Shown: positions 47,341 to 56,903 of the stretch, one piece after another
Layout: every line of letters starts with the position of its first letter
Numbering within the stretch: the first letter of the stretch is position 1
Source of the DNA: Ectorhizobium quercum
Lineage (GTDB): Bacteria; Pseudomonadota; Alphaproteobacteria; Rhizobiales; Rhizobiaceae
Direction of reading: 5' to 3'
NCBI RefSeq assembly: GCF_026552795.1
Contig: NZ_JANFPI010000003.1
Location: forward strand, 682,001-746,000
DNA: 64,000 bases
Translations under genes and position numbers: made by a program
Notes under the pieces: model-generated
What the model was told of the DNA's origin: nothing
Databases searched by the model: none
Seen by the model: only the letters and a program-made list of their open reading frames with translations

Positions 47341-49563
47341 ATGACCATTCCCAACGACATCCAGATCACCCCGGACCTCGTCGCCGCGCATGGCCTGAAG
47401 CCGGACGAATACCAGCGTATTCTGGATCTCATCGGGCGGGTGCCGACCTTCACGGAACTCGGTATCTTCTCGGCCATGTGGAACGAGCATTGCTCGTACA
47501 AGTCGTCGAAGAAGTGGCTGAAGACGCTTCCGACCACGGGAGCCGTGGTCATCCAGGGGCCGGGCGAGAATGCCGGCGTGGTCGATATCGGCGACGGCGA
47601 GGCCGTGGTCTTCAAGATGGAAAGCCACAACCACCCCTCCTATATCGAGCCCTATCAGGGTGCGGCGACCGGGGTCGGCGGCATTCTGCGCGACGTCTTC
47701 ACGATGGGCGCGCGGCCGGTGGCCGCCATGAACGCCCTGCGCTTCGGCGCGCCGGATCATCCGCGCACGCGCCACCTCGTGGCCGGCGTCGTCGCCGGCG
47801 TCGGCGGCTACGGCAATTCCTTCGGCGTTCCGACCGTCGGCGGTGAAGTCGAGTTCGACGCGCGCTACAACGGCAACATCCTCGTCAACGCCTTTGCCGC
47901 CGGTCTCGCCAGGACCGATGCGATCTTCCTTTCGCAAGCCAAGGGCGTCGGCCTGCCGGTCGTCTATCTCGGCGCGAAGACCGGCCGCGACGGCGTCGGC
48001 GGCGCGACGATGGCATCTGCGGAATTCGACGAAAGCATCGAGGAAAAGCGCCCGACCGTTCAGGTCGGCGATCCCTTCACCGAAAAGTGCCTGCTGGAAG
48101 CCTGCCTCGAACTGATGGCCACCGGCGCGGTCATCGCCATTCAGGACATGGGTGCTGCCGGCCTCACCTGCTCCGCCGTCGAAATGGGTGCCAAGGGCGA
48201 CCTCGGCATCGAGCTCGACCTCGACAGGGTGCCGGTGCGCGAAGACCACATGACGGCCTATGAAATGATGCTTTCGGAAAGCCAGGAGCGCATGCTCATG
48301 GTTCTGAAGCCGGAGAAGGAAGAGGAAGCCAAGGCGATCTTCGTGAAGTGGGGCCTCGACTTCGCCATCGTCGGCAAGACCACCGACGACCTGCGCTTCC
48401 GCGTCCTCCATCAAGGCGAGGAAGTCGCCAACCTGCCGATCAAGGATCTGGGCGACGAGGCTCCGGAATACGACCGTCCGTGGATCGAGTCGACGCCGCC
48501 CGCGGCCCTCGACCTTGCGACCGTTCCGACGGCAGACGTCTCCGAAGGCCTGCTGAAACTGATCGGCTCCGCCAACAATTCCTCGCGCCGCTGGGTCTAC
48601 GAGCAGTACGACACGCTCATCCAGGGCAATTCGCTTCAGCTTCCCGGCGGCGATGCGGGCGTGGTGCGCGTCGATACGCATCCGCTGAAGGCGCTCGCCT
48701 TCTCCTCCGACGTGACGCCGCGCTATGTCGAGGCCGATCCGTTCGAGGGCGGCAAGCAGGCCGTCGCCGAATGCTGGCGCAACATCACCGCGACCGGCGC
48801 GCTGCCGCTGGCGGCCACCGACAACCTGAACTTCGGCAATCCCGAACGCCCGGAAATCATGGGCCAGCTGGTCTTCGCCATCAAGGGCATCGGCGAGGCC
48901 TGCCGCGAACTCGACTTCCCGATCGTCTCGGGCAACGTCTCTCTCTATAACGAAACCAACGGTCAGGGCATCCTGCCGACCCCGACCATCGGCGGCGTCG
49001 GCCTTCTGAAGGACTGGTCGAAGATGGCCCGCATCCGTTTCGCCGCGCAGGGCGAGGCGATCCTGCTCGCCGGCGCGCCGGAAGACTGGGGTTCGCATCT
49101 CGGCCAGTCGGTCTATCTGCGCGACGTTCTCGGCCGCACCGAAGGCCCTGCCCCGCATGTCGATCTGGCGCACGAGAAGAAGGTCGGCACCTTCGTCCGG
49201 GCGCTGATCGAAGACGGTCTGGCGACCGCCGTCCACGATGTCTCCTCCGGCGGCCTCGGCCTTGCCGTCGCGGAAATGGCCATCGCCTCCGGCATCGGCG
49301 CGAAAATCGCGCAGCGTGACGGGGTGAACCCGATCGCCACGTTCTTCGGTGAGGACCAGGGCCGCTACGTCGTGACCGTGGCGGAGGAAAATCGCGACGC
49401 CGTCGACCGGCGCGCCCGGGAAGCGGGTGTTTCCGCGCCGTTTATCGGCCGCACCGGCGGTAACACTGTCGTGCTTGGCGAGGCCCGGCCGGTCGCAATT
49501 GAGGAATTGCGCTCGGCCCATGAATCGTGGTTCCCTGATTTCATGGAGCGCGGCAAGCTCTAA
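47341..49563 (+). CDS. purL: phosphoribosylformylglycinamidine synthase subunit PurL
   Basis: ATP-dependent amidation of FGAR, using ammonia from PurQ. 740 residues, the small PurL that needs PurS and PurQ. Motifs: [56 protein letters not shown] and [20 protein letters not shown]. It lies about 2.5 kb from purQ with the lipoprotein, DUF1127 and MocR genes in between. bolA follows after 34 nt. Confidence 0.98.
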   Translation: MTIPNDIQITPDLVAAHGLKPDEYQRILDLIGRVPTFTELGIFSAMWNEHCSYKSSKKWLKTLPTTGAVVIQGPGENAGVVDIGDGEAVVFKMESHNHPSYIEPYQGAATGVGGILRDVFTMGARPVAAMNALRFGAPDHPRTRHLVAGVVAGVGGYGNSFGVPTVGGEVEFDARYNGNILVNAFAAGLARTDAIFLSQAKGVGLPVVYLGAKTGRDGVGGATMASAEFDESIEEKRPTVQVGDPFTEKCLLEACLELMATGAVIAIQDMGAAGLTCSAVEMGAKGDLGIELDLDRVPVREDHMTAYEMMLSESQERMLMVLKPEKEEEAKAIFVKWGLDFAIVGKTTDDLRFRVLHQGEEVANLPIKDLGDEAPEYDRPWIESTPPAALDLATVPTADVSEGLLKLIGSANNSSRRWVYEQYDTLIQGNSLQLPGGDAGVVRVDTHPLKALAFSSDVTPRYVEADPFEGGKQAVAECWRNITATGALPLAATDNLNFGNPERPEIMGQLVFAIKGIGEACRELDFPIVSGNVSLYNETNGQGILPTPTIGGVGLLKDWSKMARIRFAAQGEAILLAGAPEDWGSHLGQSVYLRDVLGRTEGPAPHVDLAHEKKVGTFVRALIEDGLATAVHDVSSGGLGLAVAEMAIASGIGAKIAQRDGVNPIATFFGEDQGRYVVTVAEENRDAVDRRAREAGVSAPFIGRTGGNTVVLGEARPVAIEELRSAHESWFPDFMERGKL

Positions 49564-49597
49564 TTGCCGCGTTCCTCGCAATGAAGGAGGACCGACC

Positions 49598-49831
49598 ATG
49601 CCCATGAAGCCCGGCGAAATAGAAGACCTGATCAAAACCGGCATTCCCGGAGCGAAGGTGGTCATCCGCGACCTTGCCGGTGACGGCGATCACTACGCGG
49701 CGGAAGTCGTGGCCGAAGCGTTCCGGGGAAAAAGCCGCGTGCAGCAGCACCAGATGGTCTATGAGGCCCTGAAGGGCAACATGGGCGGCGTGCTGCATGC
49801 GCTGGCCCTGCAAACCTCGGCGCCGGAATAA
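49598..49831 (+). CDS. BolA family protein
   Basis: 77 residues with the BolA fold: MKPGEIEDLIKTGIPGAKVV, DGDHYAAEVVAEAF and the conserved C-terminal RVQQHQMVYEALKG. BolA proteins bind monothiol glutaredoxins through a shared [2Fe-2S] cluster. The gene has a GGAGG site upstream and sits 183 nt ahead of grxD, its likely partner. Confidence 0.93.
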   Translation: MPMKPGEIEDLIKTGIPGAKVVIRDLAGDGDHYAAEVVAEAFRGKSRVQQHQMVYEALKGNMGGVLHALALQTSAPE

Positions 49832-50014
49832 GGACGGTAGCGGGATGGCCGGCCCGATCGGAGAATCCTGTCCGGCGGCGCCGGGAGCATCGCCAGGCGG
49901 TAAAATTTGCCATTCGTGAAAACTGACGACTGGTAAATACCAATTTCGATGTTAAGTATGCAAACGAGTGTAACCCGTGCGGTCCTTGAAACCGCAAAGG
50001 AAGAAAGTTCAGCC

Positions 50015-50347
50015 ATGAGCGCCATTCACGATTTTATCGACAGCGAAATCAGGAACAACGACGTCGTTCTGTTCATGAAGGGCACGCCGCAGTTTCCCCA
50101 GTGTGGTTTCTCCGGTCAGGTGGTGCAGATTCTCGACTACCTCGGCGTGAACTACAAGGGCATCAACGTGCTCGCCGATGGCGAGATCCGCCAGGGCATC
50201 AAGGACTATTCCAGCTGGCCGACGATCCCGCAACTCTACGTCAAGGGCGAATTCATCGGTGGCTGCGATATCGTCCGCGAGATGTTCCAGAATGGCGAGC
50301 TTCAGGCCCAGTTCGAAGAACAGGGTATCGCTGTCCGCGCCGCCTGA
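50015..50347 (+). CDS. grxD: monothiol glutaredoxin, CGFS type
   Basis: 110 residues. The CGFS active site is in [18 protein letters not shown] near residue 32, with [19 protein letters not shown] near residue 72. It carries [2Fe-2S] clusters with glutathione and works with BolA in Fe-S delivery and iron sensing. The start at 50015 ([11 protein letters not shown]) has AAAGGAAGAAAG upstream; a longer start at 49949 is unlikely. It agrees with the suf and ttcA genes of this window as part of an Fe-S theme. Confidence 0.96.
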   Translation: MSAIHDFIDSEIRNNDVVLFMKGTPQFPQCGFSGQVVQILDYLGVNYKGINVLADGEIRQGIKDYSSWPTIPQLYVKGEFIGGCDIVREMFQNGELQAQFEEQGIAVRAA

Positions 50348-50396
50348 TATCCTGACGATGCGCCTCTCCGGCGCGCGTTCCCATATTTTCTACTGA

Positions 50397-50422
50397 AAGG
50401 CGTTGCGTCACAGCAACGCCTT
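50397..50422 (+). terminator. terminator after grxD
   Basis: Ten-base arms AAGGCGTTGC and GCAACGCCTT with loop GTCACA, followed by CTCGTCGTTT. About 50 nt after the grxD stop and 25 nt before the transporter start. Confidence 0.75.
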
Positions 50423-50446
50423 CTCGTCGTTTATGAGATTGTTTCC

Positions 50447-51691
50447 GTGACCGTTTCCTCCCAGACATCTTCCCGCCTCGGCCGCATGGGCCGGCCGGAG
50501 TTCATCGCCCTGATCGCCATGCTGATGGCTCTGAACGCTCTCGCCATCGACATCATGTTGCCCGGACTGCAACAGATCGGCGCGACGCTCGGCGTCGAGA
50601 ACGAAAACCACAGGCAATACATCGTCTCGTCCTACCTGATCGGTTTCGGTATCGCGCAGCTCGTCTACGGCCCTCTGGCCGATCGTTTCGGCCGCCGCAT
50701 CCCGCTGCTCACAGGATTGGGGATCTACATCGTCGCCGCCATCTTCAGCGCCTTCATTCCGTCCTTCACCGGCCTTCTCGTCCTGCGCTTCGTTCAGGGT
50801 CTCGGCGCCGCCTCCATGCGCGTCGTCACCGTCTCCATCGTGCGCGACGTCTATGGCGGCCGGCAGATGGCGGAAGCCATGTCGATGATCATGATGGTCT
50901 TCATGATCATTCCGGTCATCGCGCCGGGGATCGGGCAAAGTATCCTCTTCGTCGCCGACTGGCACATGATCTTCGTCTTCATGGCCGTGGCCGGCCTCAT
51001 CGTCGGTGGCTGGACCTTCACCCGCCTGCCGGAAACGCTGGCGCCGACGGATATGCGGCCGTTTACCGCCAGTTCCATCGCCTCCGCGTTCAAGATCGTC
51101 CTGACGGATCGCGTCGCCCTGAACTATACGCTGGCCAGCACCTTCATCTTCGGCGCCCTGTTCGGCTTCATCAATTCGGCCCAGCAGATCTACATGGGCG
51201 TCTACGATCTCGGCGCATGGTTCCCCGTCGCCTTCGCGGCAGTGGCGCTCTTCATGTCGCTCTCGTCCTTCATCAATGCACGGCTGGTCGGACGGATCGG
51301 CATGCGCCGCCTGTCGCACGGCGCGCTCCTCGGTTTCCTCGGGATCAACCTCGTCTGGCTTGTCATCCAGATTCTGGGGCCTCAGCCGATGCCGTTCGCG
51401 CTGTTCCTCTGCCTGTTCGCGGCATCCATGTTCATGTTCGGCTGGATCGGCGCCAACTTCAATTCGCTGGCGATGGAACCGCTCGGCCATGTCGCCGGAA
51501 CGGCCTCGTCGGTCCTCGGTTTTCTCAGCACGGTCGGCGGCGCGCTGATCGGCGCCGCCATCGGGCAGGCCTTCGACGGAACGGCGCTGCCGCTCGTCGC
51601 GGGCTTCTTCGCGGTGTCGCTGGTCGGCTCCGTCTTCGTGCTGATCGCCGAAAAAGGAAAGCTCTTCCAGCCGCACAACCAGCGCCATTGA
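50447..51691 (+). CDS. Bcr/CflA-family MFS multidrug transporter
   Basis: 414 residues with 12 predicted membrane helices. The Bcr/CflA signature is clear: ALAIDIMLPGLQQIGATLGV in helix 1, then QLVYGPLADRFGRRIPLLTG, the loop between helices 2 and 3, and RFVQGLGAASMRVVTVSIVR. Members export bicyclomycin, chloramphenicol or cysteine-type compounds; substrate here is unknown. GTG start at 50447. Ends in a terminator shared with the convergent inositol monophosphatase gene. Confidence 0.9.
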   Translation: MTVSSQTSSRLGRMGRPEFIALIAMLMALNALAIDIMLPGLQQIGATLGVENENHRQYIVSSYLIGFGIAQLVYGPLADRFGRRIPLLTGLGIYIVAAIFSAFIPSFTGLLVLRFVQGLGAASMRVVTVSIVRDVYGGRQMAEAMSMIMMVFMIIPVIAPGIGQSILFVADWHMIFVFMAVAGLIVGGWTFTRLPETLAPTDMRPFTASSIASAFKIVLTDRVALNYTLASTFIFGALFGFINSAQQIYMGVYDLGAWFPVAFAAVALFMSLSSFINARLVGRIGMRRLSHGALLGFLGINLVWLVIQILGPQPMPFALFLCLFAASMFMFGWIGANFNSLAMEPLGHVAGTASSVLGFLSTVGGALIGAAIGQAFDGTALPLVAGFFAVSLVGSVFVLIAEKGKLFQPHNQRH

Positions 51692-51700
51692 ACCTCATGA

Positions 51701-51724
51701 AAAAGGGGCGCCTCCGGGCGCCCC
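51701..51724 (-). terminator. bidirectional terminator between the MFS and inositol monophosphatase genes
   Basis: Arms GGGGCGCC and GGCGCCCC with loop TCCG. On the minus strand it is followed by TTTTTCATG, so it terminates the phosphatase transcript; it also lies 13 nt after the MFS stop. Confidence 0.85.
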
Positions 51725-51732
51725 TGTCCGTC

Positions 51733-52554
51733 TCAAAGCGTGAAAACCTCGCGCCGCAGCGCTTCCCAGCTTTCGCAGTCGGGTGTCACGAGCAGTCCGC
51801 CGTCGGTATGGCTCGGCAGATAGGCCGAACCGTCCAGACGGGCCACATAGGCCCCCGCCTCCGCCGCGATCAGCGTTCCCGGCAGGTGGTCCCACGGCAT
51901 CAGCTTGTTGTACATGAGGTAATGCGCGAAACCGCCGACGAAGGCGCGGTACTCCACGGCCGCGCAACGATAGCTCGACGCATAGCGCACCTTGGCCAGG
52001 TTGGCGAGAATCCCGGGCTTCTTCTCCTTCGGCAGGAAGCCTGTCGACGCCATGCCGACCATGTCGGCCAGCGGCACCGGGTCGGCCACGGCAAGCCGAA
52101 CGGAAGAACCGTCCGGGCGCTTCAGGAAAGCACCGCTTCCCTTTTCCGCGATCAGCCAGTCGTCGCCGAGCGGATCGTAGATGATGCCGGCGACGGTTTC
52201 CCCTTTGTCCACTACGGCGGCCATGACGCCGAAGGCGCCGATGCCGGAGGCGAAATTGTAGGTTCCGTCCACCGGATCGACGATGACGGCTTTTTGCGTG
52301 CCTGCCAGCCGTTCGAGAAGCGCGGGGTCGGCGGCGACCGATTCCTCGCCGACGAACAGGCTGTCGGGCGCGATCCGCGCCACCTCGTCCCTGATCATCC
52401 GCTCGGCGGCCTCGTCCGCCTCCGTCACCAGATCGGTCGCCTCCGTCTTGGCGCGAATGTCGCCCTCGCCCAGCCGGCGGAAGCGCGGCAATATCTCGGC
52501 CCTGGCGGCCTCGCGCAACAGGTTGGCAAGGGTGTCGATATCGATGCCGGTCAT
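51733..52554 (-). CDS. inositol monophosphatase family protein
   Basis: 273 residues. The metal-binding motifs are present: VGEESVAAD near residue 67, IVDPVDGTYNFASGI near residue 90 and MPWDHLPGTLIAAEAGAYVA near residue 207. The family includes inositol monophosphatase and related sugar or nucleotide phosphatases, so the true substrate is uncertain. The start at 52554 (MTGIDIDTL) has GGAAGGAG 5 nt upstream. It is about 130 nt downstream of ttcA on the same strand. Confidence 0.9.
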   Translation of the reverse strand: MTGIDIDTLANLLREAARAEILPRFRRLGEGDIRAKTEATDLVTEADEAAERMIRDEVARIAPDSLFVGEESVAADPALLERLAGTQKAVIVDPVDGTYNFASGIGAFGVMAAVVDKGETVAGIIYDPLGDDWLIAEKGSGAFLKRPDGSSVRLAVADPVPLADMVGMASTGFLPKEKKPGILANLAKVRYASSYRCAAVEYRAFVGGFAHYLMYNKLMPWDHLPGTLIAAEAGAYVARLDGSAYLPSHTDGGLLVTPDCESWEALRREVFTL

Positions 52555-52682
52555 GCTGACTCCTTCCGGATTTGCGATTGTCTTCAAGACGCGGGAACGA
52601 TCCCGGCGGCACGGCCAGTCTCATTCCCAACAAACAGGGACGCCTCACTGCGAAGCGATGCGGATCTCGCGCGTCGGATGCA

Positions 52683-53558
52683 CTATTCCCGTGACAGGGG
52701 CGTGACCGGCAGGCCCGCAAAATCGAAAAGCGTCGGGTCGAGCAGATGCGACGGGTTCACATGGCCGAGCGCCCGGAGCATCCGCTCCTTGCGGCCCGGC
52801 ATGCGCCGTTCCATCTCGGCCAGCATTTCCTTCATGGCATTGCGCTGCAAGCCGTCCTGCGAGCCGCAGAGATCGCAGGGAATGATCGGGAAACGCATGG
52901 CCTCGGCGAATTTGGCAAGATCATCCTCCGCAGCGTAGGCCAGCGGCCGCAGCACGGCAAGATCGCCCTCGTCGTTCAGAAGCTTCGGCGGCATGGCGGC
53001 AAGCCGTCCGCCGTGGAAGAGGTTCATGAAGAAGGTTTCGAGAATATCCTCGCGGTGATGGCCGAGCACCAGCGCGTCGCAGCCTTCCTCGCGGGCGATG
53101 CGATAGAGATTGCCGCGCCTCAGCCGCGAACAGAGCGAGCAATAGGTCGCCCCTTCCGGCACCTTCTCCTTCACGATGGAATAGGTGTCGCGATACTCGA
53201 TCCGGTGCTTCACGCCGATGGAGGCGAGGTATTCCGGCAGGATGTGTTTCGGAAAATTCGGCTGGCCCTGATCGAGATTGCAGGCGATCAGCTCGACCGG
53301 CAGCAGGCCGCGCCACTGAAGATCGAGCAGCAGGGCCAGAAGCCCATAGCTGTCCTTGCCGCCGGAGACCGCGACCAGCCAGCGGCCCTGCCCCTTCAGC
53401 ATGGAGAAATCCTCCATGACCTGCCGCACCTGCCGCAGCAGGCGCTTGCGCAGCTTGTTGAAGGAGACCGAACGCGGCGCATCCGCGAACAGCGGATGAA
53501 CGGGCGCACCGTCATCCGTCTCGGCACTCATGTCTTGCGGATCGGTCACAACGTTCAA
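52683..53558 (-). CDS. ttcA: tRNA 2-thiocytidine biosynthesis protein TtcA
   Basis: Inserts sulfur at cytidine 32 of certain tRNAs. The PP-loop [20 protein letters not shown] is near residue 75, and the two CxxC pairs that bind a [4Fe-4S] cluster are CSLC and CDLC ([16 protein letters not shown] and [13 protein letters not shown]). It needs Fe-S cluster supply, as provided by the suf operon. The start is uncertain: TTG at 53558 has GAGGAG at 8 nt and is listed; ATG at 53531 also gives a plausible family N-terminus. The 3' end is about 40 nt downstream of nothing obvious but precedes the phosphatase. Confidence 0.93.
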   Translation of the reverse strand: MNVVTDPQDMSAETDDGAPVHPLFADAPRSVSFNKLRKRLLRQVRQVMEDFSMLKGQGRWLVAVSGGKDSYGLLALLLDLQWRGLLPVELIACNLDQGQPNFPKHILPEYLASIGVKHRIEYRDTYSIVKEKVPEGATYCSLCSRLRRGNLYRIAREEGCDALVLGHHREDILETFFMNLFHGGRLAAMPPKLLNDEGDLAVLRPLAYAAEDDLAKFAEAMRFPIIPCDLCGSQDGLQRNAMKEMLAEMERRMPGRKERMLRALGHVNPSHLLDPTLFDFAGLPVTPLSRE

Positions 53559-53610
53559 AAGCCATTCTCCTCGCGCGGGCGCTCCTGCATGCCCGTCCGG
53601 CATGAAAACA

Positions 53611-54537
53611 TCAAGCCCCGAACACCGACCAGCCGGTTTTCTGCGCGATCAGTTCCAGCGCCGCCGAACCGAGCGCGGAATTGCCGACCTTGTTCAGCCC
53701 CGGCGACCAGACCGCAATCGCCGCATCGCCCGGCGCGATGGCCAGGATGCCGCCGCCGACGCCGCTCTTGCCGGGCAGGCCGACATGATAGGCGAAATCG
53801 CCCGAGCCGTCATAGTGGCCGCAGGTCAGCATCAGCGCGCTGATACGCCGCGCCCGCTTGGGCGAGACGACCGAATGACCCGTCAGCGGGTTGACGCCGC
53901 GATTGGCGAGATAAAGTCCGGCGCGGGCCAGTTGCCGGCAGGTCATCGACAGCGCGCACTGGTGGAAATAGACGCCGAGAACCTCTTCCACCGGATGATC
54001 GAGATTGCCGAAGGCCCGCATGAAATTGGCAAGCGCGAAATTGCGGTAGCCGGTCCGGGTCTCGGATTTCGCCACCTTCTTGTCGATGGAAATGCTGTCG
54101 TCGTCGGCAACATAATGGATGAAGCGCAGAAGCTCGCCGATCGCCTCCTTCGGCTGGTGGCCGGCCAGCACCACATCGGCCACGGCGATGGCGCCTGCAT
54201 TGATGAAGGGATTGCGCGGAATGCCGCTTTCGTGCTCGAGCTGGACGATGGAGTTGAAGGCCGAGCCGGACGGCTCGCGCCCGACGCGCTTCCATATCCC
54301 CTCGCCCACCTTGCCGAGCGCCAGCGTCAGCATGAAGACCTTGGAAATGCTCTGGATGGAAAACGGCGTTCCGGCATCGCCCACGGCGAAGATATCGCCC
54401 TTGACCGTCGCAATCGCCATGCCGAACTGGTTGGGCGATACCTTGGCCAGTTCCGGAATATAGTCCGCCACCTTGCCTTCGCCGATGCGCGGCGTCAGCT
54501 CCGCATAGACCTGATCGAGAATTGCCTGCATATCCAT
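53611..54537 (-). CDS. glsA: glutaminase A
   Basis: Hydrolyses glutamine to glutamate and ammonia. 308 residues of the serine-dependent beta-lactamase-like fold. The catalytic Ser-xx-Lys is in [19 protein letters not shown] near residue 65, and the other motifs are [14 protein letters not shown] near 112, [20 protein letters not shown] near 247 and the Tyr in [13 protein letters not shown]. The start at 54537 has AGGGGCGAG upstream. Followed on the same strand by ttcA after about 50 nt, likely one unit. Confidence 0.96.
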   Translation of the reverse strand: MDMQAILDQVYAELTPRIGEGKVADYIPELAKVSPNQFGMAIATVKGDIFAVGDAGTPFSIQSISKVFMLTLALGKVGEGIWKRVGREPSGSAFNSIVQLEHESGIPRNPFINAGAIAVADVVLAGHQPKEAIGELLRFIHYVADDDSISIDKKVAKSETRTGYRNFALANFMRAFGNLDHPVEEVLGVYFHQCALSMTCRQLARAGLYLANRGVNPLTGHSVVSPKRARRISALMLTCGHYDGSGDFAYHVGLPGKSGVGGGILAIAPGDAAIAVWSPGLNKVGNSALGSAALELIAQKTGWSVFGA

Positions 54538-54576
54538 ATGCGCGACTCGCCCCTGCCAACTCCTGTTCTTCATAAC

Positions 54577-54603
54577 AAAAAAGCCGCCCCGAGAGGCGGC
54601 TTT
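54577..54603 (-). terminator. intrinsic terminator of rpsD
   Basis: Arms AAAGCCGCC and GGCGGCTTT with loop CCGAGA; the minus strand reads into TTTTTT. It lies 22 nt past the rpsD stop and separates rpsD from glsA on the same strand. Confidence 0.9.
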
Positions 54604-54624
54604 CGATAAGAAAATCCCGCAGGA

Positions 54625-55242
54625 TCAGCGCGAATAGAATTCGACGACCAGATGCGGTTCCATGACGACCGCATAGGGCACGTCGGAAAGGGTCGGAACG
54701 CGAACGAAGGTGGCGACCATCTTGTTGTGATCGACTTCGATGTATTCCGGAACGTCGCGCTCGGCGAGCGACACCGCTTCCAGAACGGAAACGAGCTGCT
54801 TGGACTTTTCACGCACTTCGATGACGTCGCCCGGCTTGCAACGGTAGGAGCCGATGTTCACGCGAACGCCGTTGACCTTGACGTGGCCGTGGTTGACGAA
54901 CTGGCGGGCGGCAAAGACCGTCGGAACGAACTTGGCGCGGTAGACGATGGCGTCCAGACGCGATTCCAGCAGGCCGATCAGGTTCTCGGAGGTGTCGCCC
55001 TTGCGGCGGTTGGCTTCTTCATAGGTGGCGCGGAACTGCTTTTCACGCAGGTCGCCGTAGTAGCCCTTCAGCTTCTGCTTGGCGCGGAGCTGGATGCCGA
55101 AGTCGGACAGCTTGCCCTTGCGGCGCTGGCCGTGCTGGCCCGGGCCGTATTCACGGCGGTTCACCGGGGACTTCGGACGGCCCCAGATGTTTTCGCCCAT
55201 GCGGCGGTCGATCTTGTATTTGGACGAAGAACGCTTGCTCAT
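54625..55242 (-). CDS. rpsD: 30S ribosomal protein S4
   Basis: Primary 16S rRNA-binding protein of the small subunit. 205 residues, normal. The S4 RNA-binding domain reads [20 protein letters not shown] then [20 protein letters not shown], and the N-terminus has the usual [20 protein letters not shown]. The start at 55242 has AGAGGAAA upstream. Here it is a single-gene unit, not part of the alpha operon as in gamma-proteobacteria, so the S4 autoregulation known there need not apply. Confidence 0.98.
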   Translation of the reverse strand: MSKRSSSKYKIDRRMGENIWGRPKSPVNRREYGPGQHGQRRKGKLSDFGIQLRAKQKLKGYYGDLREKQFRATYEEANRRKGDTSENLIGLLESRLDAIVYRAKFVPTVFAARQFVNHGHVKVNGVRVNIGSYRCKPGDVIEVREKSKQLVSVLEAVSLAERDVPEYIEVDHNKMVATFVRVPTLSDVPYAVVMEPHLVVEFYSR

Positions 55243-55546
55243 CGTATTTCCTCTAATAAACGTTGAACCGGCCCGCATCCGCGAACCGGCGAAGGAAACA
55301 CGCCCTCCTCTGAACCCTGCCGGGCTCTGACAGGTTTCTCACGTAAAGCGAACGGAGAAGCCACGGGACATGTCAGGAACACGCCGGGCGTTTCCGTCCG
55401 GCGCTAGCGGGTCTTTAGGGGCTTGTCATGGAAATGTCAACACGGGAAGCGGGGCCGAAGTCCCCATCCTGCGGGAAAATGGCCTTCGCGGGGCCGCGAG
55501 GCGGCGTTATAGCTTGTCTTCCCCCTCTTGTGAATCGGATACAGCC
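55243..55546. other. 304-nt intergenic region between rpsD and pepT
   Basis: Divergent region that must hold both promoters. It contains no gene-length frame with coding character and no clear operator. A GC hairpin-like stretch (GCCGGGCG, CGTCCGGC near 55383-55402) is visible. Frames that run through it upstream of pepT have no start with a ribosome site. Confidence 0.5.
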
Positions 55547-56785
55547 ATGACCGAAACCGTTCTCGACCGCTTTCTCCGCTACGTCGTCATCGATACGCAG
55601 TCGGACCCGTCCTCATCCGCCCAGCCCTCGACCGAAAAGCAGAAGGACCTCGGACGCCTGCTGGAGAAGGAATTGCGGGCGCTCGGCCTTGAGGATGCGC
55701 ATCTCGACGAGCACGGCAATGTCTATGCGACCATTCCCGCGACTGTCGACAAGCCGGTTCCCGTCATCTGCTTCTGCGCGCATGTGGACACGGCGCCGGA
55801 CTTCACCGGCACGAACGTCAGGCCGCAAATCGTGAGGAATTACCAAGGCGGCGATATCCGGCTTGCCGGCGATCCGTCGCGGGTCATCCGCGTTTCGGAA
55901 CATCCCGATCTCGCCGACCAGATCGGCCATGACATCGTGACCTCCGACGGCACCACCCTGCTCGGCGCCGACGACAAGGCGGGCATTGCCGAGATCATGA
56001 CGGCGGCGGCGACCCTCATCGCCGATCCGTCCATCCCGCACGGGCCGGTCAAGATTCTCTTCACCACGGACGAGGAAATCGGCCGTGGCGCCGACAAGGT
56101 GGACCTTGCCAAGCTGGGCGCCGCCTTCGGCTACACGATGGACGGCGGCAAGATCGGCGAGATCGAGAACGAAACCTTCTCGGCGGACCTCGTGGAGATC
56201 GACATCACCGGGCTTGCGATGCATCCGGGCTTCGCCAAAGGCAGGATGGAGAACGCCATCAAGATCGCCGGCGATATCGTCAGCCGCCTGCCTAGGGACA
56301 TTGCGCCGGAAACGACCGAGGACCGCGAGGGCTTCATCCATCCGATCGATATTTCGGGGGCGATGGAAAGCGCGAAGCTCACCTTCATCATCCGCGATTT
56401 CACCGAGGAGGGGCTCAAGGACAAAGAAGCGCTGCTGAAAGGCATCGCCGACGCGGTGATGAGGGATTACCCGCGCTCGACGCTGGCCTTCACCGTCAGG
56501 GAGCAGTACCGCAACATGAAGGTGGTACTCGACCGGCACCCGGAGGTGACGGACAACCTGACGGAAGCCGTGCGCCGCGTCGGCCTGACGCCGGAAACCC
56601 GCAGCATCCGCGGCGGCACGGACGGCTCCCGCCTCTCCTTCATGGGCCTGCCCTGCCCCAACATCTATACGGGCGGCCATGCCTATCACTCGCCGCTGGA
56701 ATGGATCAGCGTTCAGGACATGGAGATTTCGGTGAGGACCATCGTCGAGCTGTCGAAGGTGTGGGAAGAGCGGACGGCGGGGTGA
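55547..56785 (+). CDS. pepT: peptidase T (tripeptide aminopeptidase)
   Basis: Zinc-dependent tripeptidase of family M20. 412 residues, standard. Ligands: His and Asp in CFCAHVDTAPDF near residue 80, TTLLGADDKAGIAEIM near 142, TTDEEIGRGADKVDLA near 175, GGTDGSRLSFMGLP near 353 and His in GGHAYHSPLEWI near 378. The ATG at 55547 gives the conserved MTETVLDRFLRYV; a 59-residue in-frame extension upstream is dismissed as non-coding. Followed by the composite repeat that holds the IS5 element. Confidence 0.97.
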   Translation: MTETVLDRFLRYVVIDTQSDPSSSAQPSTEKQKDLGRLLEKELRALGLEDAHLDEHGNVYATIPATVDKPVPVICFCAHVDTAPDFTGTNVRPQIVRNYQGGDIRLAGDPSRVIRVSEHPDLADQIGHDIVTSDGTTLLGADDKAGIAEIMTAAATLIADPSIPHGPVKILFTTDEEIGRGADKVDLAKLGAAFGYTMDGGKIGEIENETFSADLVEIDITGLAMHPGFAKGRMENAIKIAGDIVSRLPRDIAPETTEDREGFIHPIDISGAMESAKLTFIIRDFTEEGLKDKEALLKGIADAVMRDYPRSTLAFTVREQYRNMKVVLDRHPEVTDNLTEAVRRVGLTPETRSIRGGTDGSRLSFMGLPCPNIYTGGHAYHSPLEWISVQDMEISVRTIVELSKVWEERTAG

Positions 56786-56825
56786 AATGACGGTGCGGCG
56801 GGCGGGGCTCCCCCTCCGGCCTGCC

Positions 56826-56903
56826 GGCCATCTCACTCCGCAAGGCAGAGCAGTTGCATATCACGCCAAAGCTCGGGGGTCTTGCCCCTTCTCCCCTCGG
56901 GGG
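56826..56903. repeat. left part of a composite palindromic repeat interrupted by IS5
   Basis: Contains AAGGCAGAGCAGTTGCATAT at 56842-56861, which recurs in exact inverse at 58261-58280, and then TTCTCCCCTCGGGGG adjoining the IS end. The repeat begins about 40 nt after pepT. Such CTTCTCCCC/GGGGAGAAG units are dispersed intergenic repeats in rhizobia. Confidence 0.75.

Noticed and set aside
55370..55546. N-terminal extension of pepT by 59 residues
   Set aside because: The extension has no family counterpart and no ribosome site; PepT proteins begin at the Met at 55547.
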